A DNA stretch of 64,000 nucleotides, from positions 1 to 64,000 of the forward strand of contig NZ_BIMB01000024.1 of assembly GCF_004000865.1 (NCBI RefSeq), read 5' to 3'. Positions 49,534 to 58,335 of the stretch are shown here, one piece after another. Made by a program: the position numbers and the translations under genes. The DNA comes from Paenibacillus elgii NBRC 100335. Lineage in GTDB: Bacteria; Bacillota; Bacilli; Paenibacillales; NBRC-103111. Numbering within the stretch: position 1 is the stretch's first letter; each line of letters starts with the position of its first letter. A model generated the notes under the pieces. That model had not been told where the DNA came from, made no database searches, and worked only from the letters and a program-made list of their open reading frames with translations.

Positions 49534-50004
49534 GTGGAAGCGTTGATTGAGGAATACGGCCGCGGATATGAGCTGCTGCGGGAAGCCGTCGAAGGATTGA
49601 CGGAAGAGGAGCTTCGTTTCAAGCCGGCTCCGGACAAATGGAGCATTCATGAAATTCTCATTCATCTTGCAGATTCCGAGCTGGTCTCGACACAGAGGCT
49701 GAAAAAAGTGTTGGCAGAGGACGAGCCGCTGCTCACGTCGTGGGAACAGGACGTATGGGCGAAAAACCTCGGCTACGAGAAACAGGACCGCGATCAGTAT
49801 CTGCTCCTGTTTCAAATGCTGCGTGCCCATATGCAGCCTGTGCTGGCCCATCTGACAGTCGATCAAAGCGAGCGGGTGGGGGTGTATGAAGACGGGGCGA
49901 GGTTCACGTTTCGCCAAATGCTGGAATACCGCGTCAAGCATGTCCGTATCCACCTTGCGCAGATCGAGCGGATGAAAGAGGCTTGCCGGCAGAGCCAAGT
50001 ATAA
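49534..50004 (+). CDS. DinB-family protein
   Basis: 156 residues from GTG 49534 behind GGGAGG. Four-helix DinB fold with the metal-ligand histidines: HEILIHLADSE (first His), and VKHVRIHLAQIERM near the C-terminus. The family includes putative metal-dependent thiol transferases such as bacillithiol transferases; the exact reaction is not shown. It follows the GNAT gene by 25 bases, probably as an operon. Confidence 0.85.
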   Translation: MEALIEEYGRGYELLREAVEGLTEEELRFKPAPDKWSIHEILIHLADSELVSTQRLKKVLAEDEPLLTSWEQDVWAKNLGYEKQDRDQYLLLFQMLRAHMQPVLAHLTVDQSERVGVYEDGARFTFRQMLEYRVKHVRIHLAQIERMKEACRQSQV

Positions 50005-50011
50005 GCTTTTT

Positions 50012-50043
50012 GGAGGCCATCCCAGCGGTTGGGCATGGCCTCC
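50012..50043 (+). terminator. Hairpin between convergent genes
   Basis: GGAGGCCAT and ATGGCCTCC form a perfect stem with inner CCCA/TGGG pairing. There is no proper T tract on either side, so it may only weakly terminate the DinB gene and the convergent gene at 50063. Confidence 0.45.
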
Positions 50044-50062
50044 TGCTATTGTTTTCGCCAGA

Positions 50063-50371
50063 TTACCCTTCCAGCACATCCGCGTCCAATTCGCCTGCAA
50101 TCTCCATCATTTTGGGGATTACCGCTTCGTTGGAGCCGGATACGTAAATATCCCCCTGATAATGACGGAAGGGGATCTTGCTTTCGCCGAAGGTCCACAT
50201 GAAAAAATCCCCCTCAATGGACATGGTGGTTGCCCCTGTCACCGTAAATACCGAGGTATAGGCAAAGTCGGGTTTGGTCGAAAAATACTGTTTGCACTCC
50301 TCCAAAGAAATGCCTTGCTCCGAAGCTCCATTTTCCTTAAATTCTCTTGTAATCCGATAACGTTTGCTCAT
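50063..50371 (-). CDS. Unknown small protein
   Basis: 102 residues on the minus strand, behind AGGAGG. Predicted alpha/beta protein with no membrane segment; SVFTVTGATTMSIEGDFFMW suggests a beta-rich core. Family not recognised. Its ATG overlaps the stop of the kinase-like gene (50368-51228), so the two are coupled. Confidence 0.6.
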   Translation of the reverse strand: MSKRYRITREFKENGASEQGISLEECKQYFSTKPDFAYTSVFTVTGATTMSIEGDFFMWTFGESKIPFRHYQGDIYVSGSNEAVIPKMMEIAGELDADVLEG

Positions 50372-51228
50372 GGAAATCCTCCTATTTCGTTCTTCAAATA
50401 TTTATTTCCGATGATGATGTCATTGACTCGCTGGATCGTCGTCCCGGTTCTGGGGACATCGGCGGTTCTATGGAGCAGCAGCCACCGGAGACATGCAATC
50501 GCTTCAAACCTCCGGATTTCTTCCGTATCGAATTCACTGCCCGATAAATAGGCATTACGGAATGCAGAGGCCAGCATTTCTCCATTATAGATATGGATTA
50601 AGAAGCTCGACCAAGCCAAATCGTACATGGCGTCCCCTAATTGCGTATTGGTCCAGTCGATGATGGTGTACGTTCCTTCGTTGTCCAGAATGTTGCCCAA
50701 GTTAAAGTCGCCGTGAATGAGCTTGTTTTGTTTCAGCCCGGAGCTTGAAACCAACGGGAGCAGCTCGGCCCGGATGTCTTGATGCTCTTCAATTCCCGGA
50801 TAGAAATAAGGAATGAAATCGTATGTTTTAAGGAGCGCAGGGTCCAACTCCTGAACCGATAATCGATGCAGTCCCAGCAGCAAGTCGGCGAAATCTTTTG
50901 CGTGTCGGCTCGTGATTGTTGAAGGCGGGCTGCCGTCGTAGCTCGTTAACAATACTTTATGCCGGGAAGGGGTATATCCCCATCCATAAGACGTTGAGAC
51001 GGAGATACCTCTGTGCCGAAGTGCGGCCAGCAGCCCATGTTGAAAATGCACATCCGGATTCGAAGCTTTGTTCCATATTTTAAGCACGGCGCAGTCCGTA
51101 CGGGAACAAAATTTCAACACGTTGGCTTCCAGTCCGGCCGGTATGGGAGTAACGGTTAGTTCTTGGCTCAGCAATTCGTCAACGAAGCTCGTTTTCTCGA
51201 CCCAAATCACCTCGCTCAGGCGCTCCAC
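50368..51228 (-). CDS. Aminoglycoside phosphotransferase (APH)-family kinase
   Basis: 286 residues from GTG 51228, behind AGGAGGT. Kinase-like fold with Brenner motif HGDFNLGNIL and metal-binding IIDWTNTQLGDAMYDLAW near residues 175-210. The family includes antibiotic kinases, homoserine kinases and fructosamine kinases; this sequence does not show which. It is the middle gene of a TetR-kinase-unknown operon, divergent from a P450. Confidence 0.8.
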   Translation of the reverse strand: MERLSEVIWVEKTSFVDELLSQELTVTPIPAGLEANVLKFCSRTDCAVLKIWNKASNPDVHFQHGLLAALRHRGISVSTSYGWGYTPSRHKVLLTSYDGSPPSTITSRHAKDFADLLLGLHRLSVQELDPALLKTYDFIPYFYPGIEEHQDIRAELLPLVSSSGLKQNKLIHGDFNLGNILDNEGTYTIIDWTNTQLGDAMYDLAWSSFLIHIYNGEMLASAFRNAYLSGSEFDTEEIRRFEAIACLRWLLLHRTADVPRTGTTIQRVNDIIIGNKYLKNEIGGFP

Positions 51229-51248
51229 ATCTGACCTCCTTTCTCATC

Positions 51249-51845
51249 CTAAACGCGATTTTCCGGGGATCTGCCGATGAAACCGAAATAAAAAAGCCGA
51301 TTCAAGTCTTGAAGCATGGATTCACTTGCTTGTTGCAAAAACCCGGGCCGCGCCAAAGCTTCTTTAAACAGTTGGATATACACCATTGCGGCTTCCATCG
51401 AAATACTCGGGTCAATATAGCCTTCCTTTTTTCCTTGATCAATCAATTTTTCGAAAAAAGGCAAGGTTTTGTTTTGATAAAACTGCTCCAGGTAGTCGCG
51501 GATCGCCGGATCGCCGGCCGTTGCTCGAATGAGGTTCACATTCAATTGGTTGGCAATTTCGCTGCGGTCGCACAAGATCAGATCCATTTTTTGCTGAAAC
51601 GGGATCTCTGCCCCTAAAATGTCTTCGTACTTTTCCAGCGTCGTATCCATGTAATGAACAAATGTCATTCGGATAAGCTCATCCCGGCTTCCAAAATAAT
51701 TATAGATGGTAACCGGGGAGACGTTTGCCTTTCTGGCGATATCGGCGATACTCAGCTTATCGAGCTCGTAAGTGAAAATTAAATCGAATGTTGTTTTGAG
51801 AATGAGTTCTTTCTTCTTTTCCGTACGAAGCCGGTACCCGTTCAT
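51249..51845 (-). CDS. TetR-family regulator
   Basis: 198 residues from ATG 51845 (GCGAGGTG site). HTH in the first 50 residues: FTYELDKLSIADIARKANVS then PVTIYNYFGSRDELI, the classical TetR recognition helix. The ligand domain is not recognised. It likely represses its own operon and the divergent P450 through the palindrome at 51874-51890. Confidence 0.9.
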   Translation of the reverse strand: MNGYRLRTEKKKELILKTTFDLIFTYELDKLSIADIARKANVSPVTIYNYFGSRDELIRMTFVHYMDTTLEKYEDILGAEIPFQQKMDLILCDRSEIANQLNVNLIRATAGDPAIRDYLEQFYQNKTLPFFEKLIDQGKKEGYIDPSISMEAAMVYIQLFKEALARPGFLQQASESMLQDLNRLFYFGFIGRSPENRV

Positions 51846-51862
51846 GTGTTCACCTCGCAACT

Positions 51863-51891
51863 ACTATACTAAATGATTTGTAGCGAATCAA
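51863..51891 (-). promoter_or_regulatory. TetR promoter with overlapping palindrome
   Basis: On the minus strand TTGATT, 17 bases, TATAGT. The palindrome TGATT-tgtagcg-AATCA (51874-51890) overlaps the -35 element and spacer, as expected of autorepression. Confidence 0.6.
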
Positions 51892-51993
51892 TTTGTAAAA
51901 GGGAAAAAAAGGTTGAGCCAAAGCATTCTTTTGTATATTATGAATAATATGAATTAATTTTATTCAAAATATACAAAAAAGAGGTGCTTAAAG

Positions 51994-53403
51994 ATGAAAG
52001 TCGTGAACGGTACCGGACCTGTCGGCTTAAAACCGCGCATACCGGGCCCGCGGTCGGTATTGGGCTGGAAAATGAACATGCTACGCTTTTTCCGCAGCCC
52101 GTTTGCTTACCAACGCTGGTTGTACGATACTTACGGCAAGCTGATCGCCTTAAGCCAGGGGGACCATCCTTCCGTCATTTTTGCCTTCGGGCCCGAATAT
52201 AACCATCAAATCGTTACGAATCCGCATTTCTTCGAGATTAGCTCCGGACTGGTCAAAATCCCGAAGCACACCGTCTTGGGAAAAATGTTTTATACGAACC
52301 TTATCCTCATGTCCGGAGAAAAGCATAAGCAGCATCGCCGTCTGATGCAGCCTGCCTTTCATCATGAACGGATCAGGCAGTACGGAACAGATATGATCGG
52401 GCTTACCGAACGGTTGACGGACGAATGGCAGGGGCGTGCCGAGATCGAACTCAATCGAGAAATGAAGAAATTGACGCAGCGGATTGCGGTGAAGACGCTG
52501 TTTGGATTGGCTAACGAAGAAGAGCTGGATGAGATGGGGACGCTGATTACGCAGATGACCAAGTCGATACTATGGGTGACTCTCGCGCCGGTGAATCTTC
52601 CTTATACGCCGTATCGCCGGGCTTTGCGTATTGCCGAACGGTTGAATGCCCTTATCCGTTCCTTGATCGAGCGGAAAAGATCCGAACCGGAGGCTGCTGA
52701 TGTTCTTGCCTCTCTGATTCATGCTCACGATGAGGACGGCGCGAGGCTTACGGATGAAGAGTTGGTCGGGCACGCCTTCACTTTGTTTGTCGCAGGACAT
52801 GAGACGACGGCCAATGCGCTGACGTGGACGATTTTTCTGTTGAGCCAGCACCTTGATGTGATGTCCGACCTTCTGGAGGAGTTGAACGGAGCGATGGGGG
52901 GGAGCGAACCGAGTCTGGAAAAGCTGAATCAATTGCCTTTGCTCGAAGGTGTGGTGAAGGAAAGCTTGCGCTTGCTGCCGCCTGCGCCGATTGGAGCCCG
53001 GGTGACGACGGCTTCGTGCGAGCTGGGAGGGATGACGATACCGCCGAAAACGAATGTTTACTTTAGCCAATTTATCACGCACCGGCTGTCCGAGCTCTAT
53101 GAAGAGCCGAATCGCTTTATACCCGGGCGCTGGAACACGATCAAACGGACTCCTTATGAATTCCTGCCGTTTAGCGCAGGACCGCACATGTGTATCGGCT
53201 GGGGCTTCGCTATGCAGGAGATGAAGGTGGTGCTGGCGATCCTTCTGCGGCGCTACCGGTTTTCCGTTGTGCCCCACGCCAAAATTAGTCCGAATCTGGT
53301 CATGCGTCCCGTGAACGGAATGCCGATGCGCATCGTTCCCCAAGATGGCAAATTCGTGCGGGTACCGGTTCGAGGTACCATTCGGCAGCTCGTCGATTGG
53401 TAG
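51994..53403 (+). CDS. Cytochrome P450
   Basis: 469 residues from ATG 51994 (AGAGGTG site). Class-defining features: I-helix oxygen-binding AGHETTANALTW near residue 267, ExxR in KESLRLLPP near 323, and haem loop FSAGPHMCIGWGFA with proximal Cys400. The N-terminus PRIPGPRSVLGWK is proline-rich and has no membrane anchor, so the enzyme is soluble and needs a separate redox partner, not encoded nearby. It lies 3 kb from the lipopeptide synthetase; a tailoring role on its fatty acyl chain is possible but unproven. Confidence 0.9.
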   Translation: MKVVNGTGPVGLKPRIPGPRSVLGWKMNMLRFFRSPFAYQRWLYDTYGKLIALSQGDHPSVIFAFGPEYNHQIVTNPHFFEISSGLVKIPKHTVLGKMFYTNLILMSGEKHKQHRRLMQPAFHHERIRQYGTDMIGLTERLTDEWQGRAEIELNREMKKLTQRIAVKTLFGLANEEELDEMGTLITQMTKSILWVTLAPVNLPYTPYRRALRIAERLNALIRSLIERKRSEPEAADVLASLIHAHDEDGARLTDEELVGHAFTLFVAGHETTANALTWTIFLLSQHLDVMSDLLEELNGAMGGSEPSLEKLNQLPLLEGVVKESLRLLPPAPIGARVTTASCELGGMTIPPKTNVYFSQFITHRLSELYEEPNRFIPGRWNTIKRTPYEFLPFSAGPHMCIGWGFAMQEMKVVLAILLRRYRFSVVPHAKISPNLVMRPVNGMPMRIVPQDGKFVRVPVRGTIRQLVDW

Positions 53404-53407
53404 CCTC

Positions 53408-54112
53408 CTATTGCAGCCCGAGCTCTTGACAAAGCTCGACCAATTGATGCACGCCATAGAATTGCTGGCGATTGCGCTGATGGATGCTTACCAGCGCATT
53501 TTCCGCGACCTTCTTCGCTTGCTCGATGCTGTGATGTTCTACGGCTTGAACGATCTCTTTCATATTTTCCAAGAAATAGACGGTCCTGCGCAGTGTGCGA
53601 ATGAGCAAGATTTGCCGTACATGCATCGGTGTGAAAATCCGGTAGCCATTCTCGGGATCACGTTCCGGCGAGATGAGTCCTTCCTTTTCCCAATGCCGGA
53701 TCGCGGAATCCTGCACTCCGGTGAAAGCGGCGACTTCGCCAATGCTCATGTGGGTTTTCGGCTTTTTGTTCGCAGCGAGCGGGAGCTCCGGATCTCGCAG
53801 CAGCTCCAGCGTCTGGTCGGCAGCGGTCTTTTCGTGGTGCAGGTTGGCCTGCTCTTTGTTGACGAGCCAGAAGGCGGTGTCCACATCTCCGTTTTGAACG
53901 AGACGAAGCACTTGGCAAGTGAGCCCGACGCCAAAGGCAGGAAACATCGCGCGAAGGCAGCGAAAGTAAGCCAAGTGCACCTTGGTATAAAGGCGGTACC
54001 CGTTAGGAGCGCGTTCGGGGGCCGGAACGACGCCCCAAGACTCGTAATGCCGCAAAGCACTCGTGCTAATGTGCAGTTCCCTGGCAATCTCGATCGGCTT
54101 GTAATACCTCAT
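53408..54112 (-). CDS. MerR-type regulator with two HTH domains
   Basis: 234 residues from ATG 54112 (GGAGG site). Two MerR-like winged helices occur in one chain: residues about 1-70 (IARELHISTSALRHYESWGV...NGYRLYT) and about 120-190 (MSIGEVAAFTGVQDSAIRHW...NGYRIFT). Each has the HTH and the R-x-W/Y-E wing pattern. MerR proteins normally carry one such domain and act as dimers; this one could bind as a monomer. The P450 gene ends 5 bases away on the other strand. Confidence 0.8.
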   Translation of the reverse strand: MRYYKPIEIARELHISTSALRHYESWGVVPAPERAPNGYRLYTKVHLAYFRCLRAMFPAFGVGLTCQVLRLVQNGDVDTAFWLVNKEQANLHHEKTAADQTLELLRDPELPLAANKKPKTHMSIGEVAAFTGVQDSAIRHWEKEGLISPERDPENGYRIFTPMHVRQILLIRTLRRTVYFLENMKEIVQAVEHHSIEQAKKVAENALVSIHQRNRQQFYGVHQLVELCQELGLQ

Positions 54113-54152
54113 CTCCGGGCCTCCTTCACGAACGAAGCAAAAGTAGATTTCC

Positions 54153-54203
54153 ACTATACCAAAAGCGTCTCGCTTAAGCAAACCTTGAATTAAAAGATTC
54201 AAG
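54153..54203 (-). promoter_or_regulatory. Promoter and palindrome upstream of the tandem MerR gene
   Basis: Minus-strand TTGCTT (54176-54181), 17-base spacer, TATAGT (54153-54158). Just upstream is the palindrome CTTGAAT-taaaag-ATTCAAG (54184-54203), a candidate autoregulatory site. Confidence 0.55.
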
Positions 54204-54589
54204 CAAATGATAAACTATATGATGAAGGCTAAAATACGAGGTTTCTTAAAATCAGTGCTTGGCGAAAACCAATATATCAACGAATGGCTACTTTTTTCAC
54301 TGTTGCGTATGACATTTTGTTTACGACAAATTAGGCCACCCCGCCGGGTGAATATTCCACCTTAGTGGGTCAGCAAAAAAAGGTAGTTTGACTGGTCGGC
54401 AACCGGAATCCCCAAACATATTACGGATAGATCCTTCAAAATGGCGTAGCTTTTCTGTTCAACGGGACCGAAAGTTAACCGCGTTGTTGAAATTTGAAAA
54501 ATCAGGAATGTTCGTTCTATAATTAAGGCGACAAGCGCAGCAGGCCGTGACAAATCCTGCCAATACAGTATAAAGGAGTCGGGTACCGA
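54204..54589. other. Intergenic region with a promoter
   Basis: About 385 bp without a gene. A likely promoter for the next gene is TTGAAA (54494-54499), 18 bases, TATAAT (54518-54523). Nothing else recognised. Confidence 0.5.
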
Positions 54590-55171
54590 ATGAACGAACC
54601 GGACTGGAAGGAAGTAGAGGAAAGGCTATTCCAGGAAAGTGTTTCCGCCATAAAGCAGTTTTCCGCTGAGCATGCAAACGAAGAAATCTGTTACTTCGCC
54701 TTTGATTCCGAGCCATACTATGGTTACGTGCTCCTATGCTTTGACACAACAGAGAACTCTGTTTTAGAGGCGAAGCGTTCTGCCGAAAGGGCACTTGACT
54801 TTACCGCTCAATCCATCAAGAAGGGCATGAATTGGCAAATGGCCAATTCGTACATGACCGGCGCCAATTTGCTGCCATTTACCAATAATACCGGCGATTT
54901 TAAATACCAGGGCTACACGCAAGTCGACTTTCAGGGCTGGCAGGAATTTGCAGATAGTGACGCTTATCCGAAGGGGTATTCGGAAGACCAGGATTATTTG
55001 GAAGGCAATTTGTCCATTGTTTTCTGGAAAGTGATTGACCGGCTGATTCGGGAGAATCATTTTTTCGTTCTGAAAATGGCCTCCCCATTTTTCGCAGGTT
55101 ATGGGTTTCATGATAAGGATCAGGTTCTGCTTAGAATTATCAATTGGGGCAATGAAGAGGGCAAGATGTGA
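54590..55171 (+). CDS. DUF4303 protein
   Basis: 193-residue soluble protein. The early segment EEICYFAFDSEPYYGYVLLC and the late NHFFVLKMASPFFAGYGFHD followed by QVLLRIINW fit the DUF4303 family, which occurs alone and as an immunity protein in polymorphic toxin loci. ATG 54590 follows AAGGAG. No toxin is adjacent, and a terminator follows at 55202. Confidence 0.75.
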   Translation: MNEPDWKEVEERLFQESVSAIKQFSAEHANEEICYFAFDSEPYYGYVLLCFDTTENSVLEAKRSAERALDFTAQSIKKGMNWQMANSYMTGANLLPFTNNTGDFKYQGYTQVDFQGWQEFADSDAYPKGYSEDQDYLEGNLSIVFWKVIDRLIRENHFFVLKMASPFFAGYGFHDKDQVLLRIINWGNEEGKM

Positions 55172-55201
55172 CGGCGGAATCAATATTTTTAATATAACGT
55201 C

Positions 55202-55233
55202 AGAGACCTTCAAGTCCTCGAAGGTCTCTTTTA
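55202..55233 (+). terminator. Terminator of the DUF4303 gene
   Basis: AGAGACCTT (55202-55210) and AAGGTCTCT (55221-55229) with a 10-base loop and a short T tract. Confidence 0.7.
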
Positions 55234-55330
55234 CGTTGTCCAGCTTGTCAGTTTAGGACATATGTCCTTTCCCAATCCTTCGATCTGTCATTTAATAATG
55301 GAAAAATGTATAGTTAGGGAGAGGGAAGAC

Positions 55331-55756
55331 GTGCGAGGGAGTTTATTTGCGTTTTTGGGCGGGGGCTTTATTACCCTGCAAGGAGTAGCCAACTCCCGGA
55401 TTAGTCAAGACATCGGCACATGGCAAGCGGCGACGCTCACCCAGTTCACCGGATTCGTTGCGGCGCTGCTGATCCTGATCTTTATGCGCGACGGGAGTTT
55501 GCAGGGATTCAAGCAAGTGAAGCCGCTATACCTGACCGGCGGCGCTTTCGGAGCAGTCGTTATTTTCAGCAACGTCACGGCGATACATCAGATCGGCGTT
55601 ACCTTGACGATCGCCGTGTTGCTGATTGCGCAGCTCGGTCTGACTTTCATCATTGACTGCACCGGATGGTTCGGCGTGGCGAAGCAGAAGATGGGGCTGC
55701 CGCAGTTCATCGGGATCGCGATGATGATCGCCGGTGTGGTCATCCTAAAATTTTGA
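55331..55756 (+). CDS. YdcZ-family DMT transporter half (first)
   Basis: 141 residues from GTG 55331 (GAGAGGG site), five membrane helices. The pattern GSLFAFLGGGFITLQGVANSR and GGAFGAVVIFSNVTAIHQIG is typical of YdcZ-type (DUF606) members of the drug/metabolite superfamily, which are half-length and act as pairs. The second half-transporter is two genes downstream. Confidence 0.8.
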   Translation: MRGSLFAFLGGGFITLQGVANSRISQDIGTWQAATLTQFTGFVAALLILIFMRDGSLQGFKQVKPLYLTGGAFGAVVIFSNVTAIHQIGVTLTIAVLLIAQLGLTFIIDCTGWFGVAKQKMGLPQFIGIAMMIAGVVILKF

Positions 55757-55786
55757 TCGCTGCAAGTTGAGGCTGGAGGCCGGAGC

Positions 55787-56515
55787 ATGAAGGAAATTCA
55801 AGATCGTGAACAATTAAATCATTATTTGCGGGCATTTCAGCTCGAATCCGTATTCCACGAACCATTGCTGCCGCATTTGTCGCTGTACGGGTTCGAGCAG
55901 GGGGATCTCATCTGCACCCAGGGCCAAGCTCCGGAATATCTGTACGTGCTTGTGAACGGGAAGATCAAGATTTATACCACCTCGTCGGAAGGCAAAACGC
56001 TCGTTCTTTCTTTCAAGACGCCGCTTGAGGTGATCGGGGACGTCGAGTACGTGCGCGGGACGCCCATTCTCAATATGGTCGAAGCCGTATCGTCCGTCTG
56101 TATGATCGGCATCCATTACCGCTGGCTGCACAAATACGGAAAAGATCATGCGCCGCTGCTGCGGTTTTTGCTGGAAATCATTACGCAGAAGTTTTACATC
56201 AAGTCCAATTCGCTCAGCTTCAATCTGATGCATCCGGTGGAAGTGCGTTTGGCCAGCTATCTATTGTCCGTCACCTCGGACGAATCCGATTCCCGATTGG
56301 AAGGGCAGCTAAGCGCAGTCAGTCTGTCGGACGCGGCGAATTTCATAGGAACGAGCTACAGACATTTGAACCGGGTCATCCGGCAGTTCTGCATCAAAGG
56401 TCTCGTTGAGCGGGACAAAGGGGTTATCGTGGTGAAAGACAGGAATGGATTAAGCGCGCTGGCCGGTCATAATATTTACGAGCACAATCGGGGAAAAGGG
56501 GAGACGCGGTTATGA
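55787..56515 (+). CDS. Crp/Fnr-family regulator (YeiL-like)
   Basis: 242 residues. N-terminal cyclic-nucleotide-type beta barrel (GDLICTQGQAPEYLYVLVNG) and C-terminal winged helix (LSDAANFIGTSYRHLNRVIR) as in Crp/Fnr proteins of the YeiL type. No N-terminal Cys cluster for an iron-sulfur centre. It sits 30 bases behind one YdcZ gene and overlaps the next (ATGA), so it probably regulates this transporter operon. Confidence 0.85.
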   Translation: MKEIQDREQLNHYLRAFQLESVFHEPLLPHLSLYGFEQGDLICTQGQAPEYLYVLVNGKIKIYTTSSEGKTLVLSFKTPLEVIGDVEYVRGTPILNMVEAVSSVCMIGIHYRWLHKYGKDHAPLLRFLLEIITQKFYIKSNSLSFNLMHPVEVRLASYLLSVTSDESDSRLEGQLSAVSLSDAANFIGTSYRHLNRVIRQFCIKGLVERDKGVIVVKDRNGLSALAGHNIYEHNRGKGETRL

Positions 56516-56994
56516 TGGTAGGGCTGTCCTTGTCGCTTATCGCAGGCTCGCTGGTCGGGCTGCAAAATATTTTTAACAGCAAGGTGAACGAGCGCGCGAG
56601 CTCTTGGGCTACGACGACATTGGTATTGGGACTGGGCTTTCTGGCTTCGCTGACGCTCGGTCTGATCGTGGAGGGAACGGATTTATTTGCGCCGCATCCG
56701 ATGCAGACCTGGTACTGGTTTAGCGGCTTGATCGGCGTAGGGGTGGTCACCTGTGTGGTGCAGGGGATACGGCTGCTTGGTCCTACGTTTGCCGTCTCGA
56801 TCGTGATGGCGGCGCAGCTCGGGTTTGCATTGTTGTGGGACTCGATGGGATGGCTCGGTCTGGACAAGGTTCCTTTTACGTTCAGCAAGCTGATCGGAGT
56901 GCTGGTTATTGTCGGCGGCATCGTTGTGTTTAAATTGGGCGGCAGACGCGGGGCGCCGCGGGAACCGTCCAAAATGCCTGCGGGCCATTCTTGA
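56512..56994 (+). CDS. YdcZ-family DMT transporter half (second)
   Basis: 160 residues from ATG 56512, five membrane helices. LSLIAGSLVGLQNIFNSKVN, GLIGVGVVTCVVQGIRLLGP and LGVLVIVGGIVVFKLGG-like segments place it in the YdcZ/DUF606 family. It overlaps the regulator gene by four bases and likely forms a heterodimeric exporter with the protein at 55331. Confidence 0.8.
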   Translation: MMVGLSLSLIAGSLVGLQNIFNSKVNERASSWATTTLVLGLGFLASLTLGLIVEGTDLFAPHPMQTWYWFSGLIGVGVVTCVVQGIRLLGPTFAVSIVMAAQLGFALLWDSMGWLGLDKVPFTFSKLIGVLVIVGGIVVFKLGGRRGAPREPSKMPAGHS

Positions 56995-57021
56995 CAAGAA
57001 GCTCCCGCGGCGCCTTGCCGG

Positions 57022-57059
57022 AAACAGACCTTTGCCTGAGGGCGAAGGTCTGTTTTTTT
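57022..57059 (+). terminator. Terminator of the YdcZ operon
   Basis: AAACAGACCTT (57022-57032) pairs with AAGGTCTGTTT (57045-57055), with T to 57059; the loop is extended by GCC/GGC pairing. Confidence 0.8.
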
Positions 57060-57081
57060 GGGGATTGTACGGCCCGCTGCA

Positions 57082-58335
57082 TCATTCCGCTGCCTCCGGC
57101 TGCTCCGCATGCATGCGAAATAATTGAATGTACAGCGCGATACTGATGCATGCAACCGCCAAAATGATACTGAATATTCCCATAGGCGGCACCCAATTGG
57201 ACAGGAAAACCGTCATCGGCGCCAAAAATCTCCCAATCGTGAACTGGAGGTTATCGGCTCCCATGTACTGTCCTCTGGCATGCTCCGGGGCATAGCGGCT
57301 AATAAAGCTCTGGGTGACCGGAGAGCGTACAATTTCACCAAAGGTAAAGATGATCGTAATGAAAAACAAAAACCATATATTGGTGCCCAGTCCGAGGGAG
57401 AAGGTGCCTACTCCGGACAACAGCGACGATAGAATGAACACATTACGTTCTTTCCAATGGCGGAACCATTTTGTCACAGGAAGCACAAACAGGACAAACA
57501 AAAGACCGTTTAAGCCCAGCACCCAGCCAAAAATCTCCGTACTCGACAGCACAAGGGAGCCGTCGTTCCATGTGAACAGAGGCTGAGCAGGGACCTCGTT
57601 GATCACGTATACCGCCAAGTACAAATCCAATTGCATAATGGGGATCAGGGCAAAGATGCCTGCCAAAATATAAACGAGGAACACTTTATCCCGAAAAATA
57701 ATACCGTATCCCTTCAACTGCTCCTTAAATACGCGGGTAATCGGAATGGAGGCATCCGGGCTGCTTTTCGCCGACTGCGGCAGCGTTTCATGAACGATGA
57801 AATACATTGCGATGAAATACAGCAGCAGGACCAAGGCGCAGGTCCACAACAGCTCTTGCCGGTAATGGAAGAAGAAGACGGCGCCAAGCGCAGGTCCGAG
57901 CACGGCGCCAATGTTATTGGCCGTCACGAACGTTGCGAAGATCTGGCGCCGGTTTTGCGCAGGCACCAGGTCGGCCACCATAGCGGAGCTTGCAGGTCTG
58001 TAGATGGCTCCGCCCAACCCAATGCCGATAAACGCGATATAATCCGTCCAATGGGATGACGACATCGCAAATAACGCAAACATTACTGTCTGAAGCGAAG
58101 CGCCCAGCAGCATTACGGGACGCCGTCCTACCCGGTCGGCTAAAGCTCCACCGAGCAGACTTCCGATGATGCTGAATATAGGGGGGATGGCCATCAAAAT
58201 GCCGGCGATATGGCTGCCTAACGCCGCACCAAAATAGACCGTGATAAACGGATAGTACATCCAAAACAGCAGGTTAAACAGCCCTTCGCCGAATAACCGC
58301 ACTTTCAAATTGGGATTCCATAAACGGATTTGCAC
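57082..58335 (-). CDS. MFS transporter
   Basis: 417 residues from GTG 58335 on the minus strand, twelve membrane helices. MFS motif A is clear between helices 2 and 3 (GGALADRVGRRPVMLLGASL), and helix 4/5 has ASSAMVADLVPAQNRRQIFA. It resembles the YttB/MdtH-like drug-exporter branch of Bacillales. Substrate unknown. Convergent with the YdcZ operon. Confidence 0.8.
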   Translation of the reverse strand: MQIRLWNPNLKVRLFGEGLFNLLFWMYYPFITVYFGAALGSHIAGILMAIPPIFSIIGSLLGGALADRVGRRPVMLLGASLQTVMFALFAMSSSHWTDYIAFIGIGLGGAIYRPASSAMVADLVPAQNRRQIFATFVTANNIGAVLGPALGAVFFFHYRQELLWTCALVLLLYFIAMYFIVHETLPQSAKSSPDASIPITRVFKEQLKGYGIIFRDKVFLVYILAGIFALIPIMQLDLYLAVYVINEVPAQPLFTWNDGSLVLSSTEIFGWVLGLNGLLFVLFVLPVTKWFRHWKERNVFILSSLLSGVGTFSLGLGTNIWFLFFITIIFTFGEIVRSPVTQSFISRYAPEHARGQYMGADNLQFTIGRFLAPMTVFLSNWVPPMGIFSIILAVACISIALYIQLFRMHAEQPEAAE

